64,000 nt of DNA from Bacillota bacterium. GTDB taxonomy: Bacteria > Bacillota > Clostridia > Christensenellales > CAG-138. The notes beneath the pieces were generated by a model that had not been told where the DNA came from, did no database searches, and saw nothing but the letters and a program-made list of their open reading frames with translations. The position numbers and the translations under genes are program-made. Shown piece by piece: positions 8,058-16,502 of the stretch (positions are counted from its first letter, which is position 1; each line of letters starts with the position of its first letter). The stretch spans positions 1-64,000 of the forward strand of contig JAEYSE010000020.1 of the NCBI GenBank assembly GCA_023435025.1. Direction: 5' to 3'.

Positions 8058-9656
8058 ATGAAAACAAATTCTTTACGCCGTACGCTTGCGGTTGCATTGG
8101 TACTCACCATGCTGGCCGTGGCGATTCCCGCAATGGCGGCCTCCCAGGTGTATGTCACGACAGATATCAATGTGCGCAACGGACCTGGCCTCAGTTACAG
8201 CATCATCGGCTCGCTGGATAAAAACGAGGTAGTAACGAAACTCGGCACCTCCGGCAACTGGACAAAGATTGATTTTAACGGGAAAACCGCGTATGTCAAC
8301 TCGCCATACGTCAAACCGTATAGCGGCGACGACGATGTCATCGTCATCGATGACGATGACGCGGTGGCAGCATATGCTAACGCAGCGGTCAATGTCCGCT
8401 CCGGCCCCGGTACCAGCTATGCAAAGCTCGGCGAACTCAGGAAGGGCGACGCCGTGACGTTGGTAGGCTCCACCGGCTCTTGGTCCATTATCAAATGGAG
8501 CACTGGTACTGCCTACGTAAGCTCCGCTTACCTTACGAAGAGTTCCTCTAATCCGGGCTCCGGCTCTACCACCACCATGGTGGCGACCGCCAACGTCAAT
8601 GTGCGTAAGGGCCCCAGCACGAGCTATTCGATCGTCGGCTCCCTCGCCAAGGGCGAGACGGTACAAAAGACCGGAACCTCCGGCAACTGGACGCAGGTAC
8701 GGTATAACAACCAGACCGCTTATATCTCCAGCAGCTATCTCAAGGCGTATACCGGCGGCGGAAGCACCCCCCCCAGTTCGTCCACTCTGCTGTATGCGCT
8801 TCGGGACACCGCTGTCCGCACGGGCCCCAGCACGTCCTACCGCGCGATTGGTTACTTGGAGTATGGCGACAGCATCACCTATATTGACAAGTACAGTTCC
8901 AGTTGGTATGAGGTTCAGTTGGGTATCAACACCGGCTACGTATATGCGGCGGATGTACGCATGTACGGCTCCGGATCCACGTCAGGCGGCACGGTATACG
9001 CTACCTCAACCGCACCCGTATATTCCAGCACGTCCACTTCCAGTGCTCGCCTTGGCTACCTGTATGAGGGAGACAGCGCTACCCGCACTGGCTCGGTGGG
9101 CAGCACGTGGACCAAAATCAGTTTTAAAGGTCAGACCGGCTATGTGCAGACCAGCCGGGTGGTCGTAGCCCCCGGTGGCACCACGTCTGGCTTCACGACG
9201 CTCAACAGAATGATGTACGCGCTCAGAAGCTACACCTATTGCTACTCCATTCCCTATGAGCAGAACACATACCGAACCGGTTATTTGGACCGCAACGAAG
9301 AGGTGTGGGCAATAGCCACCAATGGCGATTGGATCCAGGTGATCATTGATGGTGAAATCATGTATGTACCCGAGTGGGATCTTGCGTACTCCAGCAGCTC
9401 CGGCTCCGGTTCCAGTTCCGGTTCTATTGCTCCAGGTAGGGCTGCGTATGTGCAAAGATACTCTGCCACTACCTATGAGGATCTCGGTCTCACCGAGTAT
9501 GAGTGGAAGACGGACGTCGATTGGTTGGACCGCGGTAAGGTTGTAACCGTCGTTTACAAGCTTGGCGATTATTATTATGTCAGTTGGAAAGATGGCACAA
9601 GCGGCCCCTTCTACGGCTACATAAAGGCCAGTCAGCTTGGAACCAGCCGTCCGTAA
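8058..9656 (+). CDS. Secreted multi-SH3b-domain protein
   Basis: 532 residues with a classical signal peptide (LRRTLAVALVLTMLAVAIPAMA, cleavage before ASQVYV) followed by five or six bacterial SH3 repeats. The first four carry the hallmark VRxGPxxSYxxIG pattern (NVRNGPGLSYSIIG, NVRSGPGTSYAKLG, NVRKGPSTSYSIVG, AVRTGPSTSYRAIG); the later ones are divergent. Repeats are separated by Gly/Ser/Thr linkers and by one acidic DDDVIVIDDDD stretch. SH3b domains bind peptidoglycan stem peptides. No catalytic domain is present. The ATG at 8058 follows AAAGGAGG by 7 nt; an in-frame ATG at 8031 lacks a site. Confidence 0.85.
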   Translation: MKTNSLRRTLAVALVLTMLAVAIPAMAASQVYVTTDINVRNGPGLSYSIIGSLDKNEVVTKLGTSGNWTKIDFNGKTAYVNSPYVKPYSGDDDVIVIDDDDAVAAYANAAVNVRSGPGTSYAKLGELRKGDAVTLVGSTGSWSIIKWSTGTAYVSSAYLTKSSSNPGSGSTTTMVATANVNVRKGPSTSYSIVGSLAKGETVQKTGTSGNWTQVRYNNQTAYISSSYLKAYTGGGSTPPSSSTLLYALRDTAVRTGPSTSYRAIGYLEYGDSITYIDKYSSSWYEVQLGINTGYVYAADVRMYGSGSTSGGTVYATSTAPVYSSTSTSSARLGYLYEGDSATRTGSVGSTWTKISFKGQTGYVQTSRVVVAPGGTTSGFTTLNRMMYALRSYTYCYSIPYEQNTYRTGYLDRNEEVWAIATNGDWIQVIIDGEIMYVPEWDLAYSSSSGSGSSSGSIAPGRAAYVQRYSATTYEDLGLTEYEWKTDVDWLDRGKVVTVVYKLGDYYYVSWKDGTSGPFYGYIKASQLGTSRP

Positions 9657-9670
9657 GAAAAACACCGTCA

Positions 9671-9704
9671 AATGCGTCCCGCGTTTTTCGCGGGACGCAT
9701 TTTT
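9671..9704 (+). terminator. Intrinsic terminator of the SH3-repeat gene
   Basis: ATGCGTCCCGCG / CGCGGGACGCAT perfect stem with a TTTTT loop, followed by TTTT. Confidence 0.9.
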
Positions 9705-9724
9705 CATGTAGGGCAAAGCCGGGC

Positions 9725-9753
9725 TTGTAAATGGCGCATGCCCGGCATATCAT
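9725..9753 (+). promoter_or_regulatory. Candidate promoter of uppP
   Basis: TTGTAA (9725-9730), 17 bp, TATCAT (9748-9753), about 50 bp before the uppP start. A small stem CGGGG/CCCCG lies between promoter and ribosome-binding site. Confidence 0.45.
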
Positions 9754-9806
9754 TAGCTAAGTGAAACGAATTTTCGGGGTGGCAGCCCCGCTGCGGAGGA
9801 ATGCAA

Positions 9807-10601
9807 ATGACCATCTGGATCGCGCTTCTTTTGGGCCTTGTTCAGGGTATCACTGAATTTTTACCCATCTCAAGCTCGGGGCATCTTGTGCTGTTGCACA
9901 ATCTGTTTGGAATCGAGCAGGGGACGTTCTTTTTTACCATCATGCTGCACTTTGGCACGCTGATTGCGGTGGTCGCTGTATATTACAAGCAACTGTGGGA
10001 CATCATTTGCCATCCGTTTCAAAAAAAGACGCTGATGCTTCTTATCGCGCTCATTCCCACAGTTCTAGCCGCTGTTTTTCTCAAGGATCTGATAGAGGAA
10101 ACATTCAAAGGGCATTACCTTGGGTTTGAGTTTTTGTTGACCGCGCTCATACTCTGGTTCGCGCAGCGCGTAAAGACGGGCCGTAAAAATATGCAAACCA
10201 TGCACTCCGGGGACGCGCTTGTTATCGGCCTCATGCAGAGCATTTCCATACTGCCTGCCGTCTCGAGATCCGGGGCGACCATAGCGGGCGCATTGTACTG
10301 CAAAATGGAACGGAAAGAGGCTGCGGACTTTTCCTTTTTACTTTCCATTCCCGCCATCGTAGGCTCCTTTGTGCTTGAGGTACCACGTCTTTTAGAAAGC
10401 GGCGTAGGGGACGTCAATTGGATGTTTGTGATCGCGGGCATGGCAATGGCGGCAATCGCGGGCTATGCGGCTGTGCGCCTGATGCTGCGCGTGATCAAAA
10501 GCAAGCGGCTGACGCCGTTCATCTATTATGTCGCAACGCTTGGCGTGCTCATATTGTTGGATCAGTTTGTAACAAACTGGTTCTTTGTCCGCCCGTTCTA
10601 A
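9807..10601 (+). CDS. uppP: Undecaprenyl-diphosphatase UppP (BacA)
   Basis: 264 residues, polytopic, with both family signatures: GLVQGITEFLPISSSGHL at the N-terminus and the second conserved region SISILPAVSRSGATIAGAL. It dephosphorylates undecaprenyl pyrophosphate to recycle the lipid carrier of peptidoglycan synthesis. Two ATG codons are possible; 9807 is chosen because GCGGAGGA ends directly before the ATG at 9801 and gives normal spacing only to 9807. It converges on the LacI gene with a shared terminator in between. Confidence 0.95.
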   Translation: MTIWIALLLGLVQGITEFLPISSSGHLVLLHNLFGIEQGTFFFTIMLHFGTLIAVVAVYYKQLWDIICHPFQKKTLMLLIALIPTVLAAVFLKDLIEETFKGHYLGFEFLLTALILWFAQRVKTGRKNMQTMHSGDALVIGLMQSISILPAVSRSGATIAGALYCKMERKEAADFSFLLSIPAIVGSFVLEVPRLLESGVGDVNWMFVIAGMAMAAIAGYAAVRLMLRVIKSKRLTPFIYYVATLGVLILLDQFVTNWFFVRPF

Positions 10602-10623
10602 CCTTATTGCAGATGAAAGCATA

Positions 10624-10655
10624 AAGAGCCCCTTCCGAAGCAGGAAGGGGCTCTT
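10624..10655. terminator. Bidirectional terminator between uppP and lacI gene 1
   Basis: AAGAGCCCCTTCC / GGAAGGGGCTCTT perfect 13-bp stem with a 6-nt loop between two convergent genes. A-rich upstream and T-containing downstream flanks are short. Confidence 0.7.
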
Positions 10656-10675
10656 GGTTTGATAAGGCTGGCTCA

Positions 10676-11749
10676 TTAGCGTAACCCTTGCGCCGCGCCG
10701 GATTTAAGCTTCTTCCGGTACCCTTCTTCTGGAATGCAGGTGTTGCGCTTGATCAGCGTGGGGGCCAATATCCGGTGCGTATAGCCCTGATAATCGCTCT
10801 GGATCTTATTGATCAGCATTGTGACCGCAACCTCAGCCATCATGGCCTTTGGCTGTTCGATCGTCGTCAGGTTAATTTTTGGAAGTTCCGTATAGCGGAT
10901 ATTATCAAACCCAATCAGGGAAATGTCCTGCGGGATATTCAGGCCGCATTCATCAGCCGCCTTAATAACGCCCAGCGCAAGCGTATCCGTTCCCGCGACA
11001 ATGGCGGAGTAGTCTTTTTTTGCCAAAAAAAACTCTTTTGCCATTTCATATCCGGTTTCAATCGATGTGATATCGGAGACATTATCCCAAAACAACGGCA
11101 TGATGCCGTTCCGTTCGCACGTATCCTGATAGCCTTTGGCGCGCAGCGTATGTGTCGAAGTGGTGAGGCTGCGTCCAAAGTACAGAATGTTACGGTGCCC
11201 AAGGCCAAGAAGATATTCGGTCGCCATACAGGTTCCGCGGTAGTTGTCCACAGCCACATAACTTTCGGGTACATCCTCCAGGTTTTCGTTGACAAATACG
11301 GTGGGCACCTTGCTGAAATGTTTTCTCAGGTTTTCATAGCTGGCTTTGCAGGAGGGGAGCAGCAATATGCCGTCTACCTGGCGGCCCAGCAGCAACATAA
11401 ACACCTGCTCTTCAATTTTCATATTGCCGGATGAATTGCATAGAATGATGTTATAGTTCTGCTCGCGCGCAATGCATTCGATATGGTACGCCAGTTCCGA
11501 CATAAACGGATTATCGATGCTCGGCAGTATGACGCCCAAAAGATTCGTCTTACGCATCACCATAGAACGCGCCACATCATTCGCTGTATAGCCTTCCTGC
11601 TCGCAGATATCCAGTATCAGCCTGCGCGTCTTTTCCTTTACCGCCGGGTTGCCCGAAAGCGCCCGCGAAACGGTTGCATAAGAAACGTTCGCGAGCTTTG
11701 CGATATCCTTTATCGTGACAGGCTTCTCTTTCCTGCCATCAGCTGCCAT
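10676..11749 (-). CDS. LacI-family transcriptional regulator 1 (iol-adjacent)
   Basis: 357 residues. A LacI helix-turn-helix with hinge occupies about 11-65 (VTIKDIAKLANVSYATVSRALSGNP); the rest is a periplasmic-binding-protein-like effector domain (DGILLLPS, SYVAVDNYRGTCMATEYLL, TEYLL-GLGHRNILYFG, ISLIGFDNI). It is strikingly close to regulator 2 at 37726-38733, with an identical recognition-helix sequence YATVSRAL. It is divergent from the iol operon and one operator copy (11774-11787) lies about 25 bp before its start codon, so autoregulation and repression of iolMNOG are likely. The effector is unknown; inositol or an early intermediate is the natural guess. Confidence 0.9.
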   Translation of the reverse strand: MAADGRKEKPVTIKDIAKLANVSYATVSRALSGNPAVKEKTRRLILDICEQEGYTANDVARSMVMRKTNLLGVILPSIDNPFMSELAYHIECIAREQNYNIILCNSSGNMKIEEQVFMLLLGRQVDGILLLPSCKASYENLRKHFSKVPTVFVNENLEDVPESYVAVDNYRGTCMATEYLLGLGHRNILYFGRSLTTSTHTLRAKGYQDTCERNGIMPLFWDNVSDITSIETGYEMAKEFFLAKKDYSAIVAGTDTLALGVIKAADECGLNIPQDISLIGFDNIRYTELPKINLTTIEQPKAMMAEVAVTMLINKIQSDYQGYTHRILAPTLIKRNTCIPEEGYRKKLKSGAAQGLR

Positions 11750-11773
11750 TTTTTTGTCCTCGTTTCACCTATT

Positions 11774-11787
11774 TGTAAACGCTTGCA
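11774..11787. promoter_or_regulatory. LacI-type operator TGTAAACGCTTGCA
   Basis: Imperfect palindrome around a central CG that matches the window-wide consensus. It lies upstream of regulator 1 and 185 bp (centre to centre) from the second site at 11959. Confidence 0.7.
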
Positions 11788-11814
11788 ATTTTCTAAAGAG
11801 CCGATATTTTTTTA

Positions 11815-11843
11815 AGCGTACTACGGTGCGTAAGGGTTGTCAA
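11815..11843 (-). promoter_or_regulatory. Candidate promoter of LacI gene 1
   Basis: Perfect TTGACA (11838-11843 on the minus strand), 17 bp, weak TACGCT (11815-11820). The operator at 11774-11787 lies in the early transcribed region. Confidence 0.4.
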
Positions 11844-11919
11844 TGACAGGATTCGCTTTTTGGCCGATATATCCGTTATTTGCGCAAGAAATAACAATGA
11901 AATATTTTGTCGTATGCGC

Positions 11920-11949
11920 TTGACAGCGAGCTTTGAGCAGATTTATAAT
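11920..11949 (+). promoter_or_regulatory. Promoter of the iol operon
   Basis: TTGACA (11920-11925) and TATAAT (11944-11949), both perfect, with an 18-bp spacer. The operator at 11959-11972 covers the predicted start site, a classic repression geometry. Confidence 0.85.
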
Positions 11950-11958
11950 GAAGAAAAT

Positions 11959-11972
11959 TGCAAACGTTTTCA
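11959..11972. promoter_or_regulatory. LacI-type operator TGCAAACGTTTTCA at the iol start site
   Basis: Operator-type palindrome with central CG located 10-23 bp downstream of the -10 box of the iol promoter; it differs from the site at 38753 only in the last base. Confidence 0.8.
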
Positions 11973-12118
11973 TTCTGATCATACAAAAGCATTTCTCTGT
12001 TTCTCCGTCTGACGTCGGCCTGGGACATCTGCCAAAGGCATTGATCCATACATTCGCATCATATTCTCCAGGATGGACAAATCCGCAACAATAAATCAAA
12101 TCAAAGGAGAGCAAGAAC

Positions 12119-13318
12119 ATGGCAAAAATGAGAGGCGTTACCCTGAGCGCGACATGGGCGCCCAAGCCCGAGTTCAAGCTGGGCGCGAAGGACATTGACA
12201 AAGTACAGACTTACCTCGGCAGCCTGGTCTGGAAAGATCCCAAACTCGATATCCGTGAATATGACATCCCCGAACCCGGCCCCGGACAAGTGCTCATCAA
12301 GCTGCGGGCTTGCGGCATCTGCGGCAGCGACGTGCATATGGCACAGCCCCAGGCTGACGGCTACATTTATTACCCCGGCCTCACCGGCTTCCCCTGCATA
12401 CTCGGCCATGAGCTTTCCGGCGTTGTTGTAAAGAGCGGCCCGGGCGCCAAGGACAAAGTTACCAACAAGCCCTTCAAGGGCGGCGAACTGGTCTGCGCCG
12501 AAGAAATGCTCTGGTGCGGCTCCTGCCAGCCCTGTGCGGATGGATGGCCCAACCACTGCGAACGCCTGGATGAAATCGGCTTCAACGTAAACGGCGCGTT
12601 CTCCGAATACATCGTGCTGCCTGACCGCTGCCTCTGGAGCCTTGAGCCCCTCCGCCGCCAGTATAAGAACGAAGAAGACATATTCCTCGCAGGTTCCCTC
12701 GTAGAACCCACCAGCGTCGCGTACAATGCGGTCATCGAACGCGGCGGCGGCATCCGCCCCGGCGACAACGTGGTCATTTGCGGCGGCGGCCCGGTCGGCC
12801 TTGCTGCCTGCGCCATACTCAAGCGTCAGGGTGCTGCCATCTGCATCATGAGCGAACCCCAGAAAGAACGCGCAGAGCTCGCTAAGAAACTGGGTGCGGA
12901 TTATGTCATTGATCCCACCAAGGTTGACTTTGCCGAAGAAGTACTCCGCCTCACGGATGGCATGGGCGCCGCCCTCTATCTCGAAGCCACGGGCCTGCCC
13001 ACCATCGTATATCCCGGCATTGAAAAGGCGATCTGGGAAGGTCGCACGCTCAACGCTACAATCGTGGTCGTTGCCCGCGCAGAAGCCAAGATGCCTGTCA
13101 CTGGCGAAGTGCTGCAGGTCCGCCGCGCCCGTATGATCGGCGCACAGGGCCATTCCGGCCACGGCACGTTCCCGCGCGTCATCCAGTGCATGGCCAGCGG
13201 CATGAATATGCTGCCCATGATCACCAAGCGCATCAAGCTTGACGACGTGCCCGAAAACATTGTCGCGCTGCGCACCGACCGTTCCAATTGCAAGATCACC
13301 TGCATCATGGACAAATAA
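12119..13318 (+). CDS. iolM: Zinc-dependent dehydrogenase, likely scyllo-inosose 3-dehydrogenase (IolM type)
   Basis: 399 residues of the medium-chain zinc dehydrogenase family. Catalytic-zinc motifs CGICGSDVH and GHELSG are present, the structural-zinc lobe has four Cys in CGSCQPCADGWPNHC, and the NAD-binding loop is ICGGGPVGLAA. The long N-terminal extension (about 40 residues before REYDIPEPGPGQVLIK) fits Thermotoga TM0412-like enzymes. In the Thermotoga inositol route IolM oxidises 2-keto-myo-inositol to a diketone. The assignment rests on the operon order with a creatininase-fold hydrolase, an epimerase and a Gfo/Idh enzyme; sequence alone would only support polyol dehydrogenase. Ribosome-binding site AAAGGAG. 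Confidence 0.7.
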   Translation: MAKMRGVTLSATWAPKPEFKLGAKDIDKVQTYLGSLVWKDPKLDIREYDIPEPGPGQVLIKLRACGICGSDVHMAQPQADGYIYYPGLTGFPCILGHELSGVVVKSGPGAKDKVTNKPFKGGELVCAEEMLWCGSCQPCADGWPNHCERLDEIGFNVNGAFSEYIVLPDRCLWSLEPLRRQYKNEEDIFLAGSLVEPTSVAYNAVIERGGGIRPGDNVVICGGGPVGLAACAILKRQGAAICIMSEPQKERAELAKKLGADYVIDPTKVDFAEEVLRLTDGMGAALYLEATGLPTIVYPGIEKAIWEGRTLNATIVVVARAEAKMPVTGEVLQVRRARMIGAQGHSGHGTFPRVIQCMASGMNMLPMITKRIKLDDVPENIVALRTDRSNCKITCIMDK

Positions 13319-13345
13319 CAAAGCACAAATAACCGGAGGTATCAA

Positions 13346-14464
13346 ATGGCAAAACAACAAATCAATTGGATTATGACAGATATGCCCGGCATCATGTTCG
13401 AGGATACCACCGTCGGCCGCCTGAAGAAGGAAGTCTGGGACATGACCGAAGAGCAGCTTGATGAAGTGCTCAAAGAATACGGCATTCCCTCGGAATCCGA
13501 ACTCGGCAAGGCCGGCACCTATATCCAGAACACGCCGCGCGTAAAGGTCATTGAGAAGCGCCGCAAGAACGACATCGTGTTCGTTCCCATCGGCTGCACC
13601 GAAAACCACGGCCTGCACGCGAACACGGGCCTTGACACCTTCATGGTCACCCAGATACTCGAAGGTCTGCGCCGCTACACCGCCAAGCAGGGCCGCGAAA
13701 TCAACCTCGCGTTCCCGGCGCTCAACTACGGCGGCCACCCGTACCACCACATCGGCATGCCCGGCACCATCAACATGCCGCATGAAGTCGTTGTGGAGAC
13801 CGTCATCTACATGATGCTCGGCCTGTGGAACGACGGGTTCCGCAAGATCATACTTATCAACAACCACGGCCACCTGTGGATGCTTGAAAGCGCCATCCAG
13901 GAATTCTGCAAGCGCTTCCAGCTCCCCGGCATTTTCCGTGTGCTGGAATGGCACCGCGCCGTGCGCGAGTTCTTTATCCCAAACAACAAGCCGGACAGCC
14001 TGGATACCACGTTCATCCATGCCGACGAATGCGAGACCTCCGTGGCGCTCCTGCTCTTTAAGGACATGGTGGATATGAGCGCCGCAGAAGACAAGTGGGG
14101 CGAAACCTACCTGCCCGATGGTCACTTCGACAAATCCATCGAGCCCTATCGCCGCCCGCACCGCTGGAGCGAAGGCGAAGGCCATATGTCCATCGAAATG
14201 GCGACCAACCGCGAAGGTGTTGTGGGAACCCCCACCATCTCCGACGCGCGCAAGGCAAAGCGGCCCATCGTGGCGATACTCAAATATCTGACGCTGATCA
14301 ACGATCAGATACTCGAGGCATTCCCCGTTGGCACCGTGCCCTCGCCGGAAAAGACCACGCTGCGCACCTCCGAAGAGCTGGCGCCCTACCTCAAGGAGCC
14401 CTTCTCCGAAGGATGGAAGAGTGTCTACGAAATCCCCATGCGCGGGCCGTTCACAAAGCTGTAA
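13346..14464 (+). CDS. iolN: Creatininase-family metallohydrolase, likely diketo-inositol hydrolase (IolN type)
   Basis: 372 residues. Creatininase-fold metal ligands are visible: E and H in PIGCTENHGLHANTGLD with a following Asp, His in INNHGHLW, and Glu in FIHADECETS. The protein is longer than true creatininases (about 260) because of an N-terminal helical extension of roughly 75 residues. In Thermotoga maritima the IolN hydrolase opens the diketo-inositol ring to 5-keto-L-gluconate; the same neighbours here make that role plausible. Starts 27 bp after iolM with CCGGAGG upstream. A creatinine or riboflavin-precursor amidohydrolase role is less likely in this context. Confidence 0.65.
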   Translation: MAKQQINWIMTDMPGIMFEDTTVGRLKKEVWDMTEEQLDEVLKEYGIPSESELGKAGTYIQNTPRVKVIEKRRKNDIVFVPIGCTENHGLHANTGLDTFMVTQILEGLRRYTAKQGREINLAFPALNYGGHPYHHIGMPGTINMPHEVVVETVIYMMLGLWNDGFRKIILINNHGHLWMLESAIQEFCKRFQLPGIFRVLEWHRAVREFFIPNNKPDSLDTTFIHADECETSVALLLFKDMVDMSAAEDKWGETYLPDGHFDKSIEPYRRPHRWSEGEGHMSIEMATNREGVVGTPTISDARKAKRPIVAILKYLTLINDQILEAFPVGTVPSPEKTTLRTSEELAPYLKEPFSEGWKSVYEIPMRGPFTKL

Positions 14465-14537
14465 GCTTACCTGCCGGCCGGCTGCCGGAAGCCTCCAGCA
14501 GCCGGCTTCTTCTTTCCCTGAAGCGACGGAGGAGCCT

Positions 14538-15356
14538 ATGGAAAACATGCTCTCGCAGACGATTCCCTACCAATACGATACAATTTTCTCCCCATTCCCG
14601 GCGGGCGCGTTTTCCGCCGCTTTGGCATTTTTGGAGGAGGCGGGTTTCACGGGGGCGGAAATCGCCGTTGCCTACCCGCGCAAGGTCAACGCGCGCACGC
14701 TTTATAAGCAGCTCAGCGCCCACCATCTTACGGCTACCACAATATCCACCGGCCAGATCTACGGCTTGGAGGGCCTGTTTTTATCCTCCATGGATGCCGA
14801 TATCCGGACGCGCGCCATTGAGATTATAAAGGGGCATATCGAGCTTTCAGCGGATCTGGGCGCGCCGAACGTGACGATAGGGCTTGTACGCGGCAAGCTT
14901 GAGCCGCAAGGCAAAAATGCGCTGTTGGAAAACCTGAAACGTGCCCTTCTTCCCTGCATCGAATACGCCCTGAAGCGGAACGTCGCGCTTCAGATTGAGC
15001 CAATCAACAAGGCCGAGACCAGCATGCTCAACAGCACGAACGACGTACTTGCGTTCTTAAAAGAGTTGGGAGATCCGGAAAACGTGGGGATTTTGTATGA
15101 CACGTTCCATTCCAACCTGGAGGATGGCAGCATGCCGGAAGCCATCCGCGCGGCCGCCGGAAAAATAAAAAACGTGCACTTCGCGGATTCCCATCGAGGG
15201 CTTCCCGGCTACGGCGATATCGATTTTAAAGCGGTATACCGCGCTCTGGAAGAAACCGGATATAAAGGCCCGTATGCACTTGAAACGCTCGCCATTCCTT
15301 CCGCGGAATTCGTAAACGCGCATTGCTTTGAAAGCCTGCAGGCGGTTTTCCAATAG
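14538..15356 (+). CDS. iolO: Sugar phosphate isomerase/epimerase-fold protein, likely 5-keto-L-gluconate epimerase (IolO type)
   Basis: 272 residues of the xylose-isomerase-like TIM barrel (AP endonuclease 2 superfamily). Metal-ligand residues fall in QIEPINKAE (Glu), LYDTFHSNLED (Asp/His), NVHFADSHRG (His, Asp) and YALETL (Glu). In the Thermotoga pathway IolO converts 5-keto-L-gluconate to D-tagaturonate. ATG at 14538 with GGAGGAG just upstream; longer in-frame starts lie inside iolN and lack sites. Third gene of the operon. Confidence 0.65.
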   Translation: MENMLSQTIPYQYDTIFSPFPAGAFSAALAFLEEAGFTGAEIAVAYPRKVNARTLYKQLSAHHLTATTISTGQIYGLEGLFLSSMDADIRTRAIEIIKGHIELSADLGAPNVTIGLVRGKLEPQGKNALLENLKRALLPCIEYALKRNVALQIEPINKAETSMLNSTNDVLAFLKELGDPENVGILYDTFHSNLEDGSMPEAIRAAAGKIKNVHFADSHRGLPGYGDIDFKAVYRALEETGYKGPYALETLAIPSAEFVNAHCFESLQAVFQ

Positions 15357-15417
15357 TGCAGGGCTTTCATCATGCGGACAAAATCGTGCAAAACAGCAAT
15401 CAAAATAGGAGTTGCTT

Positions 15418-16431
15418 ATGATTAAGTTAGGCATCATCGGCGCAGGCCGCATTGGTCAGGTACACGCCAAAAGCATACTGACCGGCGTGCCCAACGCAAA
15501 AATCGCCGCCATCGCAGACCCGTACATGTCGGAAGAAACGGCAGCATGGGCAAAAAGCGTGGGCATTGAGAACGTCTATCTGGATTACCGCAAAATCATA
15601 GAGGACCCCACAATCGGCGCAGTGCTGATCTGTTCTTCCACTGATACGCACAGCCCCATTTCCCTTGAGGCGATCGCCGCCGGAAAGCATGTCTTCTGCG
15701 AAAAACCCATTGACCATGACCTTGTAAAAATCAAAGGCGTCATAGAAGCGCTAAAAGGCACGAACCTGAAATACCAGGTTGGCTTCAACCGGCGGTTTGA
15801 TCACAATTTCCGCGCTTTGAAACAGACCGTTCAGGATGGAAAAATTGGCGATGTACACATCGTCCGCATTACATCCCGCGATCCCGCGCCCCCGCCAATT
15901 CCCTATGTAAAGGTCTCAGGCGGGCTTTATCTGGACATGATGATCCACGATTTTGATATGGTACGTTACCTGTCCGGTTCGGAAGTCGAAGAGGTATATG
16001 CGCAGGGCACCGTGCTGGTGGACCCTGCTATCGGCGAAGCGGGCGATGTGGATACCGCCATCGTCACACTGAAGCTTAAAAACGGTGCGCTTGCAGTGAT
16101 CGATAATTCCCGGAAGGCGACCTACGGCTATGATCAGCGCGCCGAAGTGTTCGGTTCCAAGGGCTGCGTGATGAACGGTAACGATACCCCCTCCACCGCG
16201 ACACTTTCCACCGTGGATGGCGTGACCGCCGAAAAGCCGCTGCACTTCTTCCTGGAGCGCTATATGGCGGCCTACCAGCAGGAGATCAAGTCCTTTGTGG
16301 ATGCGGTCATAAACGATACGCCTACCGAGGTGGATGTCAACGATGGGCTGCAGCCCGTATTAATCGGTCTTGCGGCAAAACGCTCCATGGAGCAGGGTCG
16401 CCCAGTCAAGATTTCCGAGGTTTCACTCTAG
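15418..16431 (+). CDS. iolG: Gfo/Idh/MocA oxidoreductase, likely myo-inositol 2-dehydrogenase
   Basis: 337 residues. N-terminal Rossmann fold with GIIGAGRIGQVHA, the FCEKPI motif carrying the catalytic Lys, and the downstream GLYLDMMIHDFDMVRYLSG block supplying Asp and His of the active site, all as in inositol 2-dehydrogenases. It would catalyse the first step, oxidation of inositol to 2-keto-inositol. The ATG at 15418 follows AGGAG; a TTG six bases earlier is less likely. Last gene of the operon; the next gene has its own start region. Confidence 0.75.
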   Translation: MIKLGIIGAGRIGQVHAKSILTGVPNAKIAAIADPYMSEETAAWAKSVGIENVYLDYRKIIEDPTIGAVLICSSTDTHSPISLEAIAAGKHVFCEKPIDHDLVKIKGVIEALKGTNLKYQVGFNRRFDHNFRALKQTVQDGKIGDVHIVRITSRDPAPPPIPYVKVSGGLYLDMMIHDFDMVRYLSGSEVEEVYAQGTVLVDPAIGEAGDVDTAIVTLKLKNGALAVIDNSRKATYGYDQRAEVFGSKGCVMNGNDTPSTATLSTVDGVTAEKPLHFFLERYMAAYQQEIKSFVDAVINDTPTEVDVNDGLQPVLIGLAAKRSMEQGRPVKISEVSL

Positions 16432-16502
16432 ACGGGCCGGGCCATGATGGCGCCATCTGAGACGTGGATACTGTCCGGCCTTGCAGGATGTGGGAAAGCC
16501 CT

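Noticed and set aside
11774..11787. Pure CcpA cre site
   Set aside because: It matches the cre pattern, but the cluster of near-identical sites next to two LacI paralogues with identical recognition helices makes local repression the simpler reading; CcpA binding is not excluded.
12101..14548. 815-codon open frame antisense to iolM and iolN
   Set aside because: It mirrors two well-supported genes with clear catalytic motifs and ribosome-binding sites; the open antisense frame follows from their strongly biased GC-rich codon use and shows no domain.
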